Shown: positions 17,226 through 25,738 of the stretch, piece after piece | Position numbering within the stretch: position 1 is the stretch's first letter | Layout of the letters: the number at the start of each line of letters is the position of its first letter | From: Lentzea albidocapillata subsp. violacea | GTDB lineage: Bacteria > Actinomycetota > Actinomycetes > Mycobacteriales > Pseudonocardiaceae | Reading direction: 5' to 3' | Assembly (NCBI RefSeq): GCF_900100275.1 | Contig: NZ_FNET01000023.1 | Coordinates: 1-64,000, forward strand | Length of the DNA stretch: 64,000 nt | Made by a program: the position numbers and the translations under genes | The notes under the pieces: generated by a model | What the model was told of the DNA's origin: nothing | The model's database searches: none | Seen by the model: the letters and a program-made list of their open reading frames with translations, nothing else

Positions 17226-17789
17226 ATGGACTTGATCCAGGCGCACGGTGTGGCGATGACGGAGTTCGACCGGCGGGTCCGGCAGATCGCCCCGGACCAG
17301 TGGTCGCTCGGTACCCCCTGCCGGGAGTGGTCGGTCAGAGACCTCGTCGGCCATCTCGTGTACGAGCAGCTCTGGGCGCCGGAACTGCTGGCCGGCTGCA
17401 CGGCGGAACAGGTCGGCGACCGGTTCGACCACGACAACCTGGGCGACGACCCGCTCGTGTCCTGGGTCGTGGCGGCCGCGGCGGCGCGCGAGGCGTGGCT
17501 CGGGCCGTTCGCGCTGGCGAAACCCGTGACCGTGTCGTCGGGAAAGCTGGCCGCCGACGAGTACTGCTGGCAGATGACCACGGATCTCGCGGTCCACGCC
17601 TGGGACCTGGCGCGCTCGATCGGCGCCGACGAACGCATCGATCCCGATCTCGCGTCGACCGTCCTGAAGTACGTCGAGCGGAGCATCGGTGAGTGGAGTG
17701 GTTCGCCGATGTTCGACTCGCCCGTTCCGGTGCCGCCGGACGCGGACGACCAGACGCGCCTGATCGGACTTCTGGGACGGAAGCCCTAG
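17226..17789 (+). CDS. TIGR03086-type metal-binding protein (mycothiol-dependent DinB/MDMPI fold)
   Basis: This 187-residue four-helix-bundle protein opens with a segment typical of mycothiol-dependent maleylpyruvate-isomerase-like proteins. CREWSVRDLVGHLVYEQLW contains the first metal-binding His, and TTDLAVHAWDLARSIG contains the last. The family binds a divalent metal and often uses mycothiol, but its substrates are mostly unknown. It is monocistronic and closed by a strong terminator. Confidence 0.83.
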   Translation: MDLIQAHGVAMTEFDRRVRQIAPDQWSLGTPCREWSVRDLVGHLVYEQLWAPELLAGCTAEQVGDRFDHDNLGDDPLVSWVVAAAAAREAWLGPFALAKPVTVSSGKLAADEYCWQMTTDLAVHAWDLARSIGADERIDPDLASTVLKYVERSIGEWSGSPMFDSPVPVPPDADDQTRLIGLLGRKP

Positions 17790-17800
17790 ATGCTTTCCGA

Positions 17801-17847
17801 AGCGTCCCGCACCGCATCCCCCTGTGCCTCCTGCGGTGCGGGACGCT
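17801..17847 (+). terminator. Strong hairpin terminator
   Basis: A perfect 16-bp stem (17801-17816 with 17832-17847) and 15-base loop begin 12 bases after the stop of the DinB-like gene. From here to 17983 no gene is evident. Confidence 0.8.
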
Positions 17848-17983
17848 CCTCCCCCGGCAGCGATCACCGATCCCCCTCAGACCGCCGATCGCACCGCATT
17901 TCTACAGGTAGAACGTTGTCCGGTGTCGGCGCCGGAAAAGCGGACAACGACCTCCGGACAACGGTTTGGTCTCCCTCAGCACA

Positions 17984-18451
17984 TCAGACGACCTTCTGCT
18001 CCAGCGTGACGCACCTGATGCCGACGGCGTCGAGGTGCTCGCTGACCCGGACGAACCCGGCGCTCTCGTAGAACCCGATGTTCCCGTCGCTCTCGGCGCC
18101 GGTGAACAACCAGACGACCCGCACCTGCGCGGGCGCCCGCTCGCTGATCGCCTCGAGGAGCCTCCGCCCGACCCCGCCGCCCTGCACGTCCGGTGCGACG
18201 GCCAGCCGGGCGACCTCCATCCGCTCGCCGTCGACGCGGCTGCGCACCGACCCGACGAGCCGCGCCCCGTCGAACGCGCCGAACGCCGGCGTGCCGTCGC
18301 CGAGGTGGCGCCGGATCTCGTCCAGCGTCTCGACGAGCGGCGGCAGGTCCCACGCCCCGTACCGCCGGGCCTCGTCGAGGTACGCGGCGCGCTGGACCGT
18401 CATGACCTCACCGGCGTGCCCCCGTGTCAACGGTCCGATGTGGACGTTCAC
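17984..18451 (-). CDS. GNAT-family N-acetyltransferase
   Basis: This 155-residue protein has acetyl-CoA-binding motif A, VAPDVQGGGVGRRLLEAI (Q/RxxGxG/A), and motif B, NIGFYESAGFVRV. The acceptor is unknown. It starts at GTG 18451, which overlaps the stop of the DUF4262 gene by GTGA, so the two form one operon. Confidence 0.85.
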   Translation of the reverse strand: MNVHIGPLTRGHAGEVMTVQRAAYLDEARRYGAWDLPPLVETLDEIRRHLGDGTPAFGAFDGARLVGSVRSRVDGERMEVARLAVAPDVQGGGVGRRLLEAISERAPAQVRVVWLFTGAESDGNIGFYESAGFVRVSEHLDAVGIRCVTLEQKVV

Positions 18452-18948
18452 GGCCCGGTGACCCCCGGCGTCCAGCTCTCCGGCAAGCCGCTCTCGGTGA
18501 GGATGATCTGGTGGTCGTGGAACCCCTCCGGCGCGTCCGGCTGCCACGGCCACTGCCCCTGCGGTGTCGGCACGATGATCTGCAGCGCCGCGAAGTCCGA
18601 CCCGTCGTAGAGCAGGTACGCGCTCCCGAAGAACTCGGGGTAGAACCCCTTGTAGACCCGCTCGAACGCGACGGGCACCCCGTCGAAGAAGTCGTCGTAG
18701 AGCTTGCCGGGCTGGAACCGCTCGCCACCACTTGCCCGCTGGACGTACATGTTGATCAGGTTCTCGCCCATGCCCTGCGGCAGCCCGATCACCACCGCCT
18801 CGGCCACGCCGAACCGGCGCCAGGCGCCCACCGAGAACACGTATCCCGCGCCCTCGGCGTCCGGGTTCACAACGATGTTGGTGTGGCCGAACCGGTCGGC
18901 CGCGGAGAGCAGGCGGGCGCGCAGCTCGATGTCTTCGTCGGAAAGCAC
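18448..18948 (-). CDS. DUF4262-like protein
   Basis: This 166-residue cytoplasmic protein of unknown function has the pattern GHTNIVV, YVFSVGAW, VVIGLPQGMGENLIN and ALQIIVPTPQGQWPW, which resembles the DUF4262 family. I chose GTG 18948, where homology-like sequence begins; an upstream in-frame extension is Arg/Pro-rich and unlikely. The C-terminus couples to the GNAT gene. The two proteins may act together, but nothing shows how. Confidence 0.65.
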   Translation of the reverse strand: MLSDEDIELRARLLSAADRFGHTNIVVNPDAEGAGYVFSVGAWRRFGVAEAVVIGLPQGMGENLINMYVQRASGGERFQPGKLYDDFFDGVPVAFERVYKGFYPEFFGSAYLLYDGSDFAALQIIVPTPQGQWPWQPDAPEGFHDHQIILTESGLPESWTPGVTGP

Positions 18949-19074
18949 GGCACCCAGCCTACGGCACCTTCCCGGCGCCTTATGCCTGCTTGGAGCTGTT
19001 CCAAGACTCCCACCTTCAGGCATATTTGACCGGAAACGATAGAGCTTTCGCGGCGCTGCCCCTACCGTCCGTCC

Positions 19075-19911
19075 ATGCCCAAGAGATCGTCCAGCGTGGT
19101 GGGCCGCGAGTTCGGCAACGGCGTCCGAGCCGCCATCGAGAGCACCGGCCTGACCCAGCGCCAGCTCGCCGAGGCGCTCGGCTGGCAGGAGGCCAAGTTG
19201 TCCGACATGCTCGCCGGCAAGGGCGGCGTCAGCGAGTCCGAGGTCCGCGAGCTTCTCGCTTACTGCCGCACGCCGCTAGAGGAACGCGAACGGCTGATCG
19301 AGCTGTTCCGCGAGCAGGGGAACGTCTTCCTGCAGGTACCCGACGAAGGCGTGCCGGACCAGGTCCGCACGCTGATCAACCAGGAGAAGGAGGCCATCGA
19401 GATCATCGACTGGTCGATGATCCTCGTGCCGGGCCTGCTCCAGATCTACGAGTACATCGAGGCGGTCACAGCCAAAGCCCAGACCGTCTCGGAGGAGAAC
19501 ATCCCGAGGACCGTTGCGGCACGAGCCGCCCGAGCGGAGATTCTCGAATACACCCGGACATTCACGTTCTTCGTGCACGAGCAGGCGTTGTGGCTGCAGG
19601 TCGGCGGCGAAGAGGTGTGGCGTGAGCAGCTCGCCCACTTGCTGCGGTTGTCGGTGCGGAAGTACATCAGCATCCGGATCGTCCCGAGATCGGTCGGCAT
19701 GCACGCAGGTACGTGCGGCGACTTCCGGTTGATGAAGTTCCCCAAGTATCCGCCGGTCGTCTACATCGAGAGCGTCCGCTGCTGCTTGTTCTTCGATGAC
19801 AAGGAGACCGTCGACACCTACGAGAACATCCTGACGGACCTCGCTGCCGTCGCCCTGGATCAGGAACAATCCAGGGAGGTGATCAACAGCATCTTGGAGG
19901 GCCTCCAATGA
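19075..19911 (+). CDS. XRE-family regulator with DUF5753 domain
   Basis: This 278-residue DNA-binding protein has a helix-turn-helix at residues 20-70 (LTQRQLAEALGWQEAKLSDMLAGKG). The C-terminal DUF5753 region contains DWSMILVPGLLQIYEYI, FVHEQALW and IRIVPRSVGMHAG. This is the BldB/WhiJ-partner type found throughout Streptomyces-like actinobacteria. It is translationally coupled (ATGA) to the DUF397 gene that follows. Its last codons contain the palindrome also found in front of the graspetide genes. Confidence 0.9.
   Translation: MPKRSSSVVGREFGNGVRAAIESTGLTQRQLAEALGWQEAKLSDMLAGKGGVSESEVRELLAYCRTPLEERERLIELFREQGNVFLQVPDEGVPDQVRTLINQEKEAIEIIDWSMILVPGLLQIYEYIEAVTAKAQTVSEENIPRTVAARAARAEILEYTRTFTFFVHEQALWLQVGGEEVWREQLAHLLRLSVRKYISIRIVPRSVGMHAGTCGDFRLMKFPKYPPVVYIESVRCCLFFDDKETVDTYENILTDLAAVALDQEQSREVINSILEGLQ
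19894..19908. promoter_or_regulatory. Palindrome at the DUF397 start, same as in the graspetide leader
   Basis: TTGGAGG-G-CCTCCAA spans the end of the XRE gene and touches the DUF397 ATG. The GGAGG half is also the DUF397 ribosome binding site, so part of the sequence is constrained by translation. See the matching site at 7791-7805. Confidence 0.45.
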
Positions 19912-20066
19912 CCAACTGGCTCAAGAGCAGCTACAGCGGCGACGGCAACAACTGCGTCGAGGTCGGCCACGGCGTCGGCATCCGCGACAGCAAGGCGCCC
20001 TCGACCCACCTCTCGGTCTCTTCGGACGCCTGGGCGGCGTTTCTGAAGGTCGTTCAGGCGCAGTGA
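19908..20066 (+). CDS. DUF397 protein
   Basis: This 52-residue protein has the DUF397 pattern: WLKSSYSGDGNNCVEV, then GIRDSK and WAAFLKVV. DUF397 proteins are encoded next to XRE/DUF5753 regulators and are thought to act as their antagonists or small partners. The start ATG overlaps the regulator's stop, and the site is followed by a terminator at 20073. Confidence 0.9.
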   Translation: MTNWLKSSYSGDGNNCVEVGHGVGIRDSKAPSTHLSVSSDAWAAFLKVVQAQ

Positions 20067-20072
20067 CGCGAA

Positions 20073-20104
20073 AACGCCGGCCACGCTGCTGCGTGACCGG
20101 CGTT
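20073..20104. terminator. Terminator between DUF397 and yebC
   Basis: A 14-bp stem (20073-20086 with 20091-20104, one G-T-type mismatch) and 4-base loop lie between convergent genes. It can serve both strands. Confidence 0.75.
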
Positions 20105-20118
20105 CGTACCGCTGGTGG

Positions 20119-20868
20119 TCAGCCGACCTCGGCCATGACCTCGTCCGACACGTCGAAGTTGGCGAAGACGTTCTGCACGTCGTCGCAGTCCTCCAGCGCG
20201 TCGATCAGCTTGAAGATCTTCTTGGCGCCCTCGGCCTCCAGCTGCACCGACACCGACGGCATGAAGCTCGACTCGGCCGACTCGTAGTCGATGCCCGCTT
20301 CCTGCAGCGCCTTGCGGACCGGGATCAGGTCGCCTGCCTCGGACACGACCTCGAAGGCCTCGCCCAGGTCGTTGACCTCCTCGGCGCCGGCCTCCAGCAC
20401 CGCCAGCATGACGTCGTCCTCGTTCGTGCCCGCCTTCGGCACGATCACGACGCCCTTGCGGCTGAACATGTACGACACCGAGCCGGGGTCGGCCATCGAA
20501 CCGCCGTTGCGGGTCATGGCCGTGCGGACCTCGGTGGCGGCGCGGTTGCGGTTGTCCGTGAGGCACTCGATGAGCACCGCGACCCCGTTCGGGCCGTAGC
20601 CCTCGTACATGATCGTCTGCCAGTCGGCGCCGCCGGCTTCCTCGCCGCCGCCGCGCTTGCGGGCGCGCTCGATGTTGTCCAGCGGCACCGAGTTCTTGCG
20701 GGCCTTCTGGATCGCGTCGAACAGCGTCGGGTTGCCATCGGGATCGCCGCCGCCCGTGCGGGCCGCCACCTCGATGTTCTTGATCAGCCGCGCGAAGAGC
20801 TTGCCGCGCTTGGCGTCAATAGCGGCCTTCTTGTGCTTGGTGGTCGCCCACTTGGAGTGGCCGCTCAT
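20119..20868 (-). CDS. YebC/PmpR (TACO1) family protein
   Basis: This 249-residue protein opens with SGHSKWATTKHKKAAIDAKRGK, the family signature, and has the typical length and acidic C-terminal domain. YebC proteins were named as transcription regulators. Recent family work links them to ribosomes stalled on difficult peptides. It is the last gene of a pdxT-yebC pair (ATGA overlap). The ruvC gene usually found next is absent, and an XRE/DUF397 unit occupies that side. Confidence 0.95.
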   Translation of the reverse strand: MSGHSKWATTKHKKAAIDAKRGKLFARLIKNIEVAARTGGGDPDGNPTLFDAIQKARKNSVPLDNIERARKRGGGEEAGGADWQTIMYEGYGPNGVAVLIECLTDNRNRAATEVRTAMTRNGGSMADPGSVSYMFSRKGVVIVPKAGTNEDDVMLAVLEAGAEEVNDLGEAFEVVSEAGDLIPVRKALQEAGIDYESAESSFMPSVSVQLEAEGAKKIFKLIDALEDCDDVQNVFANFDVSDEVMAEVG

Positions 20869-21488
20869 TTCTCCTCCGTCGAACCGCGAACCATGTCAAC
20901 GAACAGTCGGTGAACACGCTCGTCACCCGTGAGCTCCGGGTGGAACGCCGTCGCCAGCACGTTGCCCTGCCTGACCGCGACGATCCTACCGGCGGCGTCT
21001 CCCGCCTCAGCCGTAACGGGAACCGTAGCGAGAACCTCGACCTCGCCGCTCACCGCCTCCACCCAAGGTGCCCGGATGAACACGGCGTGCACAGTCTCCC
21101 CGGCCAGGTCGAGGTCGGTCTCGAACGAGTCGACCTGCCTGCCGAACGCGTTGCGCCGGACCGTGACGGCCAGGCCGCCGAGCTGCTCCTGGTCCTCCCG
21201 GCCGTCCAGCACCTTGTCGGCCAGCAGGATCATGCCCGCGCAGGACCCGTAGGCGGGGAACCCGGCCTTGATCTTGGCGCGCAGCGGCTCCAGCAGCTCG
21301 AAGTTCACCAGGAGCTTGCTCATGGTCGTCGACTCGCCGCCGGGGATGACGATGCCGTCGAGTTCGTCCAACTCCTCGGCGCGGCGGACGGGGCGCGCGG
21401 TGACATCGCACTTCGCGAGCGACACGAGGTGTTCCTGGACGTCGCCCTGGAGGGCTAGCACGCCGATGACGGGTGGGGCAGCAACCAT
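20865..21488 (-). CDS. pdxT: Pyridoxal 5'-phosphate synthase glutaminase subunit PdxT
   Basis: This 207-residue class I glutaminase supplies ammonia to PdxS for vitamin B6 synthesis. VIGVLALQGDVQEH is the N-terminus, GGESTTMSKLL holds the oxyanion region, GSCAGMILL holds the Cys nucleophile (about 83), and FHPEL holds the His/Glu of the triad. The start is ATG 21488 with GGTGAG-like spacing. The partner pdxS is about 8 kb away on the same strand, unusual because the pair is normally adjacent. Confidence 0.95.
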   Translation of the reverse strand: MVAAPPVIGVLALQGDVQEHLVSLAKCDVTARPVRRAEELDELDGIVIPGGESTTMSKLLVNFELLEPLRAKIKAGFPAYGSCAGMILLADKVLDGREDQEQLGGLAVTVRRNAFGRQVDSFETDLDLAGETVHAVFIRAPWVEAVSGEVEVLATVPVTAEAGDAAGRIVAVRQGNVLATAFHPELTGDERVHRLFVDMVRGSTEEK

Positions 21489-21547
21489 GCTCACCAGCAT
21501 ATTCGAGGTCCACGACCCCGCTGCGCAGCCCTCCGGGCGACGCCAGG

Positions 21548-22945
21548 TCAGTCGACGGTGACGAGTTCCTTCTCCTGTGCCTCGCGCGACTTCACGAAGC
21601 GCCACCCGAGGAACAACACCAGTGCCAGCACCGGAATCGACCAGAACGCGATCTTCTCGGCCGTCCCGGCGAACGCCATCTGCCCGATCACCAACGCGAG
21701 GAACGCCAGCGTTCCGTACGAGGTGTAGGGCGCTCCGGGCATCCGATAGGAGGGCCGCTGGATCTCTCCTGCCAAGGCCTTCTTGCGCAACCTCAACTGG
21801 CAGATGATCAACGTGGCCCAGGTCGACACGACACCCAGCGACGCGACGGCGATCGCGATGTCGAACGCCTCCTTCGGCACGATGTAGTTGAGCACCACGC
21901 CGAAGAGGTAGGCGACACCGGTGAAGAGGATGCCGCCGTAAGGCACGTGCCGGGAGTTCATGCGACCGGTGACCGCGGGCGCCTCGCCCTTCTGCGCCAG
22001 CGACCTCAGGATGCGGCCGGTCGAGTAGAGACCCGAGTTGCAGGAGGACAGTGCGGCCGTCAGCACGACGGCGTTCATGATGTCGCCGACCACCGGGATG
22101 CCCAGCGCCGAGAACACGGTCACGAACGGCGACTCGGTGCCGGTGAAGTGGTCCCACGGCAACAACATCGTCAGCAGCAGCACCGAACCGACGTAGAAGA
22201 TCGCGATGCGGTACACCACGCCGTTGATGGCGCGCGGCATGACCTTTTCGGGGTCCTTGGTCTCACCGGCGGCGATACCCACGAGTTCGATGGCCGCGTA
22301 GGCGAAGACGACGGCCTGCAACGTCATTAGTGCGATGCCGACGCCTGCCGGGAACAAGCCGCCGTGGCCGAGGGTGTTCGAGACCGAGGCCGTCGTACCG
22401 CCGATGTCGGCGTTGCCGATGACCAGGCCGGCACCCACGACCAGGAAGACGACGATCGCGGTCACCTTGATGACGCTGAACCAGAACTCCAGCTCACCGA
22501 ACAGCTTGACCGACAGCATGTTGATGGCGACGAGCACGACCAGTGCGACCAGCGCGGTGATCCACTGCGGCAGGTCGGGGAACCACTTGTGCATGTAGAT
22601 CGCGATGGCGGTGATCTCGGCGATGCCTGTCATCGCCCAGTTCAGCCAGTAGAGCCAGCCAGAGGTGAAGCCGGCCCACGGGCCGATGAACTCGCGGGCG
22701 TATTCGACGAAGCTGCCGGACACGGGCCTGTGCAGCACAAGCTCGCCCAGCGCGCGCATGACGAAGAACGCCGCGAGGCCGCACACCGCATAAGACAGGA
22801 TCAGCGACGGCCCCGCTGTGGCGAGGCGTCCGCCCGCACCCAGGAAAAGGCCGACGCCGATCGCGCCACCGATTGCGATCATCTGCACCTGGCGCTTGCT
22901 CAGCGCCTTGGTGTAGCCGTCCGCATCAGTTTCCACAGAACTCAC
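21548..22945 (-). CDS. Amino acid permease (APC superfamily, AAT type)
   Basis: This 465-residue permease has about 12 membrane helices. The N-terminal IAIGGAIGVGLFLGAGGRLATAGPS is the consensus amphipathic loop of the amino acid transporter family. GELVLHRPVSGSFVEYA and FAYAAIELVGIAAGETKDP are also conserved in AnsP/GabP/LysP-like proteins. Substrate cannot be decided. It starts at GTG 22945 with AGGA upstream, and its leader overlaps a terminator-like structure following the gamma-lyase gene. Confidence 0.9.
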   Translation of the reverse strand: MSSVETDADGYTKALSKRQVQMIAIGGAIGVGLFLGAGGRLATAGPSLILSYAVCGLAAFFVMRALGELVLHRPVSGSFVEYAREFIGPWAGFTSGWLYWLNWAMTGIAEITAIAIYMHKWFPDLPQWITALVALVVLVAINMLSVKLFGELEFWFSVIKVTAIVVFLVVGAGLVIGNADIGGTTASVSNTLGHGGLFPAGVGIALMTLQAVVFAYAAIELVGIAAGETKDPEKVMPRAINGVVYRIAIFYVGSVLLLTMLLPWDHFTGTESPFVTVFSALGIPVVGDIMNAVVLTAALSSCNSGLYSTGRILRSLAQKGEAPAVTGRMNSRHVPYGGILFTGVAYLFGVVLNYIVPKEAFDIAIAVASLGVVSTWATLIICQLRLRKKALAGEIQRPSYRMPGAPYTSYGTLAFLALVIGQMAFAGTAEKIAFWSIPVLALVLFLGWRFVKSREAQEKELVTVD

Positions 22946-22947
22946 GA

Positions 22948-22991
22948 GGAGGTTCCTTCCGAAACGGAAAAATGCTCGCGTCGGAACCTCC
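22948..22991 (-). promoter_or_regulatory. Leader inverted repeat of the permease gene
   Basis: GGAGGTTCC and GGAACCTCC (22948-22956, 22983-22991) can pair across 26 bases immediately before the permease start. One arm borders its ribosome binding site. The far arm also lies in the loop of the terminator at 22978-23004, so the two folds would compete. Confidence 0.4.
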
Positions 22992-23004
22992 CGCGCCCCG
23001 ACGC
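22978..23004 (-). terminator. Intrinsic terminator after the gamma-lyase gene
   Basis: On the minus strand a 7-bp stem GCGTCGG/CCGACGC is followed by GAGCATTTTT, a rare U-rich tail in this window. It lies between the gamma-lyase stop and the permease start. Confidence 0.55.
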
Positions 23005-23020
23005 GCTGATTCGGGGAACC

Positions 23021-24208
23021 CTAGCGAGTGGCGGTCATCACCAAGAAATCACCTGGGGAAGACTTAACGTAAGCGACGTCACAGAGCGCTGCGTTCAGGT
23101 CATCCCAAATGTCCTCGACGTGCTCGAGTCCCACTGAAATGCGCAGCAAATTGTCCGGAACGCCAGAAGCACGCAGTTCTTCTCCGGGAACCAGGCGGTG
23201 GGTCAAAGCCGAGGGGTGCTCGATAAGTGTGTCGACCGAACCCAATGAGACGGCCGGCGTGATGAGCTTCAGCTTCCGCACCACCTCGACGGGATCGCCG
23301 TGCACTCCGAACGCGATCATCGCGCCTGTTCCGCGCATCTGCCGTGACCGGGACGGGTAGCGCACGAACTCCACGGCGTCGTGCTCGGCCAGCCGCGTAG
23401 CCAGCACCGCCGCCGAACGGGACGCCGCCTCGACGCGCAACGGCAGGGTGGCCAGCCCGCGGTGCAGCAGGTAGCCGCCCAGGGGGTGCAGGACGGCGCC
23501 CGTGATGATCCTGACCTGCCGCAACGCCGCCGCGAGCGACTCGGAGCAGGCCACGACGCCGCCGAGCACGTCACCGTGCCCGCCGAGGTACTTGGTGCCG
23601 GAGTGCAGCACGTAGGAGGCGCCGTGCAGCACCGGGTTCTGCAGGATCGGCGTCGCGAAGGTGTTGTCGACCATCACCGGCACGGAGCCGGCCTGGCGCA
23701 CGACGTGCTCGATGTCGACGAGGTCCAGGTTGGGGTTGGCCGGGGTCTCGACGACCACGAGCCCGGTGTCCGGCCGGATCGCGGAGGACACCAGGCCCGC
23801 TTCGACGTACGTCGTCGTGACGCCCAGGAGACCGGACGACAGCAGGTGGTCGGTGCCGCCGTACAACGGCCGCACGGCTACGACGTGCGGTTTCCCCGCC
23901 ATCACGCAGGCGGCCTGGATCACGGCGGTCACCGCTGCCATGCCGCTGCCGAACGCCACGGACGTCTCGGTGTGCTCGAGAGCCGCGAGCGCCTGCTCGA
24001 ACCGGGCCACCGTCGGGTTGTGCAGCCGCGCGTAGACGGGCGAGCCGGCCCGCGCGGCGCCGGTGGCCCACTCACCCAGCGCTTCCCCGCCGAGCGCCTG
24101 GTCAGGCACGGGGTAGGTGGTGGACAGGTCGATGGGGGGAGCGTGCACGCCGAGCTCCGCGAGGTCGTCGCGGCCGCCGTGCACTGCGATGGTCTCGATG
24201 CGCGTCAT
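23021..24208 (-). CDS. Cys/Met metabolism PLP enzyme, methionine gamma-lyase-like
   Basis: This 395-residue trans-sulfuration-family enzyme has the PLP lysine in HSGTKYLGGHGD. VYARLHNPT, FGSGMAAVTAV and VVVETPANPNLDLVD are the other conserved cofactor and substrate segments. It may be methionine gamma-lyase or cystathionine gamma-lyase/synthase; sequence alone does not decide. The divergent Lrp-type regulator and neighbouring amino-acid transporters favour a catabolic role in sulfur amino acid breakdown. The C-terminal tail runs slightly past the usual end. Confidence 0.85.
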   Translation of the reverse strand: MTRIETIAVHGGRDDLAELGVHAPPIDLSTTYPVPDQALGGEALGEWATGAARAGSPVYARLHNPTVARFEQALAALEHTETSVAFGSGMAAVTAVIQAACVMAGKPHVVAVRPLYGGTDHLLSSGLLGVTTTYVEAGLVSSAIRPDTGLVVVETPANPNLDLVDIEHVVRQAGSVPVMVDNTFATPILQNPVLHGASYVLHSGTKYLGGHGDVLGGVVACSESLAAALRQVRIITGAVLHPLGGYLLHRGLATLPLRVEAASRSAAVLATRLAEHDAVEFVRYPSRSRQMRGTGAMIAFGVHGDPVEVVRKLKLITPAVSLGSVDTLIEHPSALTHRLVPGEELRASGVPDNLLRISVGLEHVEDIWDDLNAALCDVAYVKSSPGDFLVMTATR

Positions 24209-24282
24209 GGCCCGAATGGTGGAGACTTCCTCGGCACAGTGGGTGCAAGACCGCAGTTGATTCGGTGGAACGGAGAAGAGCC

Positions 24283-24723
24283 GTGCTGGATTCGATCGAC
24301 GAGGCCATCGTGCGGGAGCTGCGGAAGGACGCGCGGCTGCAGAACAAGGACCTGGCCGAACGCGTCAACGTGGCGCAGTCCACGGCGGTGGTCCGGCACC
24401 GGGCGCTGCGGGAGCGGGGCGTGATCACCGGCTACCACGCCGAGATCGATCCCGGCGCGGTCGGGCAGCACGTCCAGGCGATGCTCGCGGTGAAGATCCG
24501 CCCGCACACCAAGGAAATCGTCGACCCGTTCATGGCGTACGTGCTGTCGCTCCCCGAAACGCTCGCGCTCTCACACGTGACGGGTCCAGAAGATTTCCTG
24601 GTGCACGTCGCGGTATCGGACGTCGGTCATCTCCAACGACTCGTGCTCGACAAGTTCACGAGCCGCAGAGAGGTGACGGAGGTTCACACGAATCTGCTTT
24701 TCTCGCACGTGAGAAAGCACTAG
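24283..24723 (+). CDS. Lrp/AsnC-family regulator
   Basis: This 146-residue regulator has an N-terminal helix-turn-helix (LDSIDEAIVRELRKDARLQNKDLAERVNVAQS) and a C-terminal RAM/AsnC ligand domain. It is divergent from the gamma-lyase gene, so it probably controls it in response to an amino acid, as MdeR does for mdeA. GTG 24283 is preceded by GGAGAAG, better than the GTG six codons upstream. Its stop shares the palindromic CTAG with the azlD stop. Confidence 0.92.
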   Translation: MLDSIDEAIVRELRKDARLQNKDLAERVNVAQSTAVVRHRALRERGVITGYHAEIDPGAVGQHVQAMLAVKIRPHTKEIVDPFMAYVLSLPETLALSHVTGPEDFLVHVAVSDVGHLQRLVLDKFTSRREVTEVHTNLLFSHVRKH

Positions 24724-25028
24724 GCCACACCGGCGAACCTCAATCCCGCGGTGGTGACCGCGGCCAACACGATCACCGCGACAAAAGGCAGTTTCCGCCA
24801 TGCCGCAAGCCCGCCGACGGCGACTCCGGCGGCGAGCGCCCAGCCGCCGAACTGCTTGCCGTTCGTCAATGCCGAGACCGCCACCAGCGCGAGCAGCAGC
24901 ACCGTCGCGGATGCCGACATCAGTTCGCGCACCCGGTCCGGCAGGGTCACGCGGTCGCGCAACAACGGTCCGGCGAACCGGATGGCGAAGGTGCCGGCGG
25001 CCAGGATCAGGACTGCGGTGACAGACAC
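24720..25028 (-). CDS. azlD: Branched-chain amino acid exporter small subunit AzlD
   Basis: This 102-residue membrane protein has 3-4 helices and family features GTFAIRFAGPLL and a hydrophobic C-terminus. With AzlC it forms a branched-chain amino acid (or azaleucine) efflux pair. The azlC and azlD frames overlap by 22 bases. It converges on the Lrp gene. Confidence 0.9.
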   Translation of the reverse strand: MSVTAVLILAAGTFAIRFAGPLLRDRVTLPDRVRELMSASATVLLLALVAVSALTNGKQFGGWALAAGVAVGGLAAWRKLPFVAVIVLAAVTTAGLRFAGVA

Positions 25029-25711
25029 GGCTCCTCCTTCTTCTTAGTAGTGCGAAACGCGAACAGTCCGGCCAACGCGAGCAACACCGGCACACCCGCG
25101 GGCAGGAACGGCGTCGTAGCGAGCGCTATCGCCGCACCCACGAGTGCCGCGTTGCGCGTAGCCGCGTCCTTGAGCGCCGGCAGCGTGAGCGCCAGAAGGG
25201 CCGCCGGGAACGCCGCGTCCAGCCCGAACGTCATCGGGTCGCCGATCGCCTGCCCCACGAGCGCACCGATGAGCACACCCGTGTTCCAGCTGAAGAACAG
25301 CGACACGCCGCACGCCCAGTAGGCCGCACGCGCTCTCGCGGGGTCCTTCTGCGCCATCGCGAACGCCGTGGACTCGTCGATCAGCAGGTGGCTGCCGACG
25401 ATCCGGGCGAGCGGGCTCCTGCCCAGCACGTCCCCGATCGCCAGCCCGAACGGCAGGTGCCGCGCGTTGAGCACGAGCCCCGCCAGCACCGCCGCGGCAG
25501 GGCTGCCACCAGCGGCGACAATGCCCACAGCCATGAACTGCGAGCCGCCCGCGAAGATCACCAGCGACATCAGCACCGGCATCCACCACGGCAGGCCGGA
25601 GCCCACCGAGATCGCGCCGAACGAGGCACCCGTCACCGCGGCACCAAGTGCGACCGCGGCCACGTCACGCAGAAGCACACCATCAAGAGTTCGCCAGATC
25701 GAACGCACCAC
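25007..25711 (-). CDS. azlC: Branched-chain amino acid exporter large subunit AzlC
   Basis: This 234-residue integral membrane protein carries AzlC features ASFGAISVGSGLPWWMPVLMS, FAGGSQFMAVGI, LNARHLPFGLA and DESTAFA. It transports branched-chain amino acids outward together with AzlD. Its start, GTG 25711, lies 55 bases from that of the divergent XRE-cupin regulator, with a palindrome between them. Confidence 0.93.
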   Translation of the reverse strand: MVRSIWRTLDGVLLRDVAAVALGAAVTGASFGAISVGSGLPWWMPVLMSLVIFAGGSQFMAVGIVAAGGSPAAAVLAGLVLNARHLPFGLAIGDVLGRSPLARIVGSHLLIDESTAFAMAQKDPARARAAYWACGVSLFFSWNTGVLIGALVGQAIGDPMTFGLDAAFPAALLALTLPALKDAATRNAALVGAAIALATTPFLPAGVPVLLALAGLFAFRTTKKKEEPCLSPQS

Positions 25712-25738
25712 CCATTAAGATGAACACCTGGGACTGGT

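Noticed and set aside
17790..17983. Short plus-strand frames after the DinB-like gene
   Set aside because: They run through a terminator hairpin and lack start signals or conserved sequence.
20865..22157. Long in-frame extension of pdxT to 430 codons
   Set aside because: The extra sequence is antisense-frame shadow of the permease gene; PdxT proteins start at the ATG at 21488.
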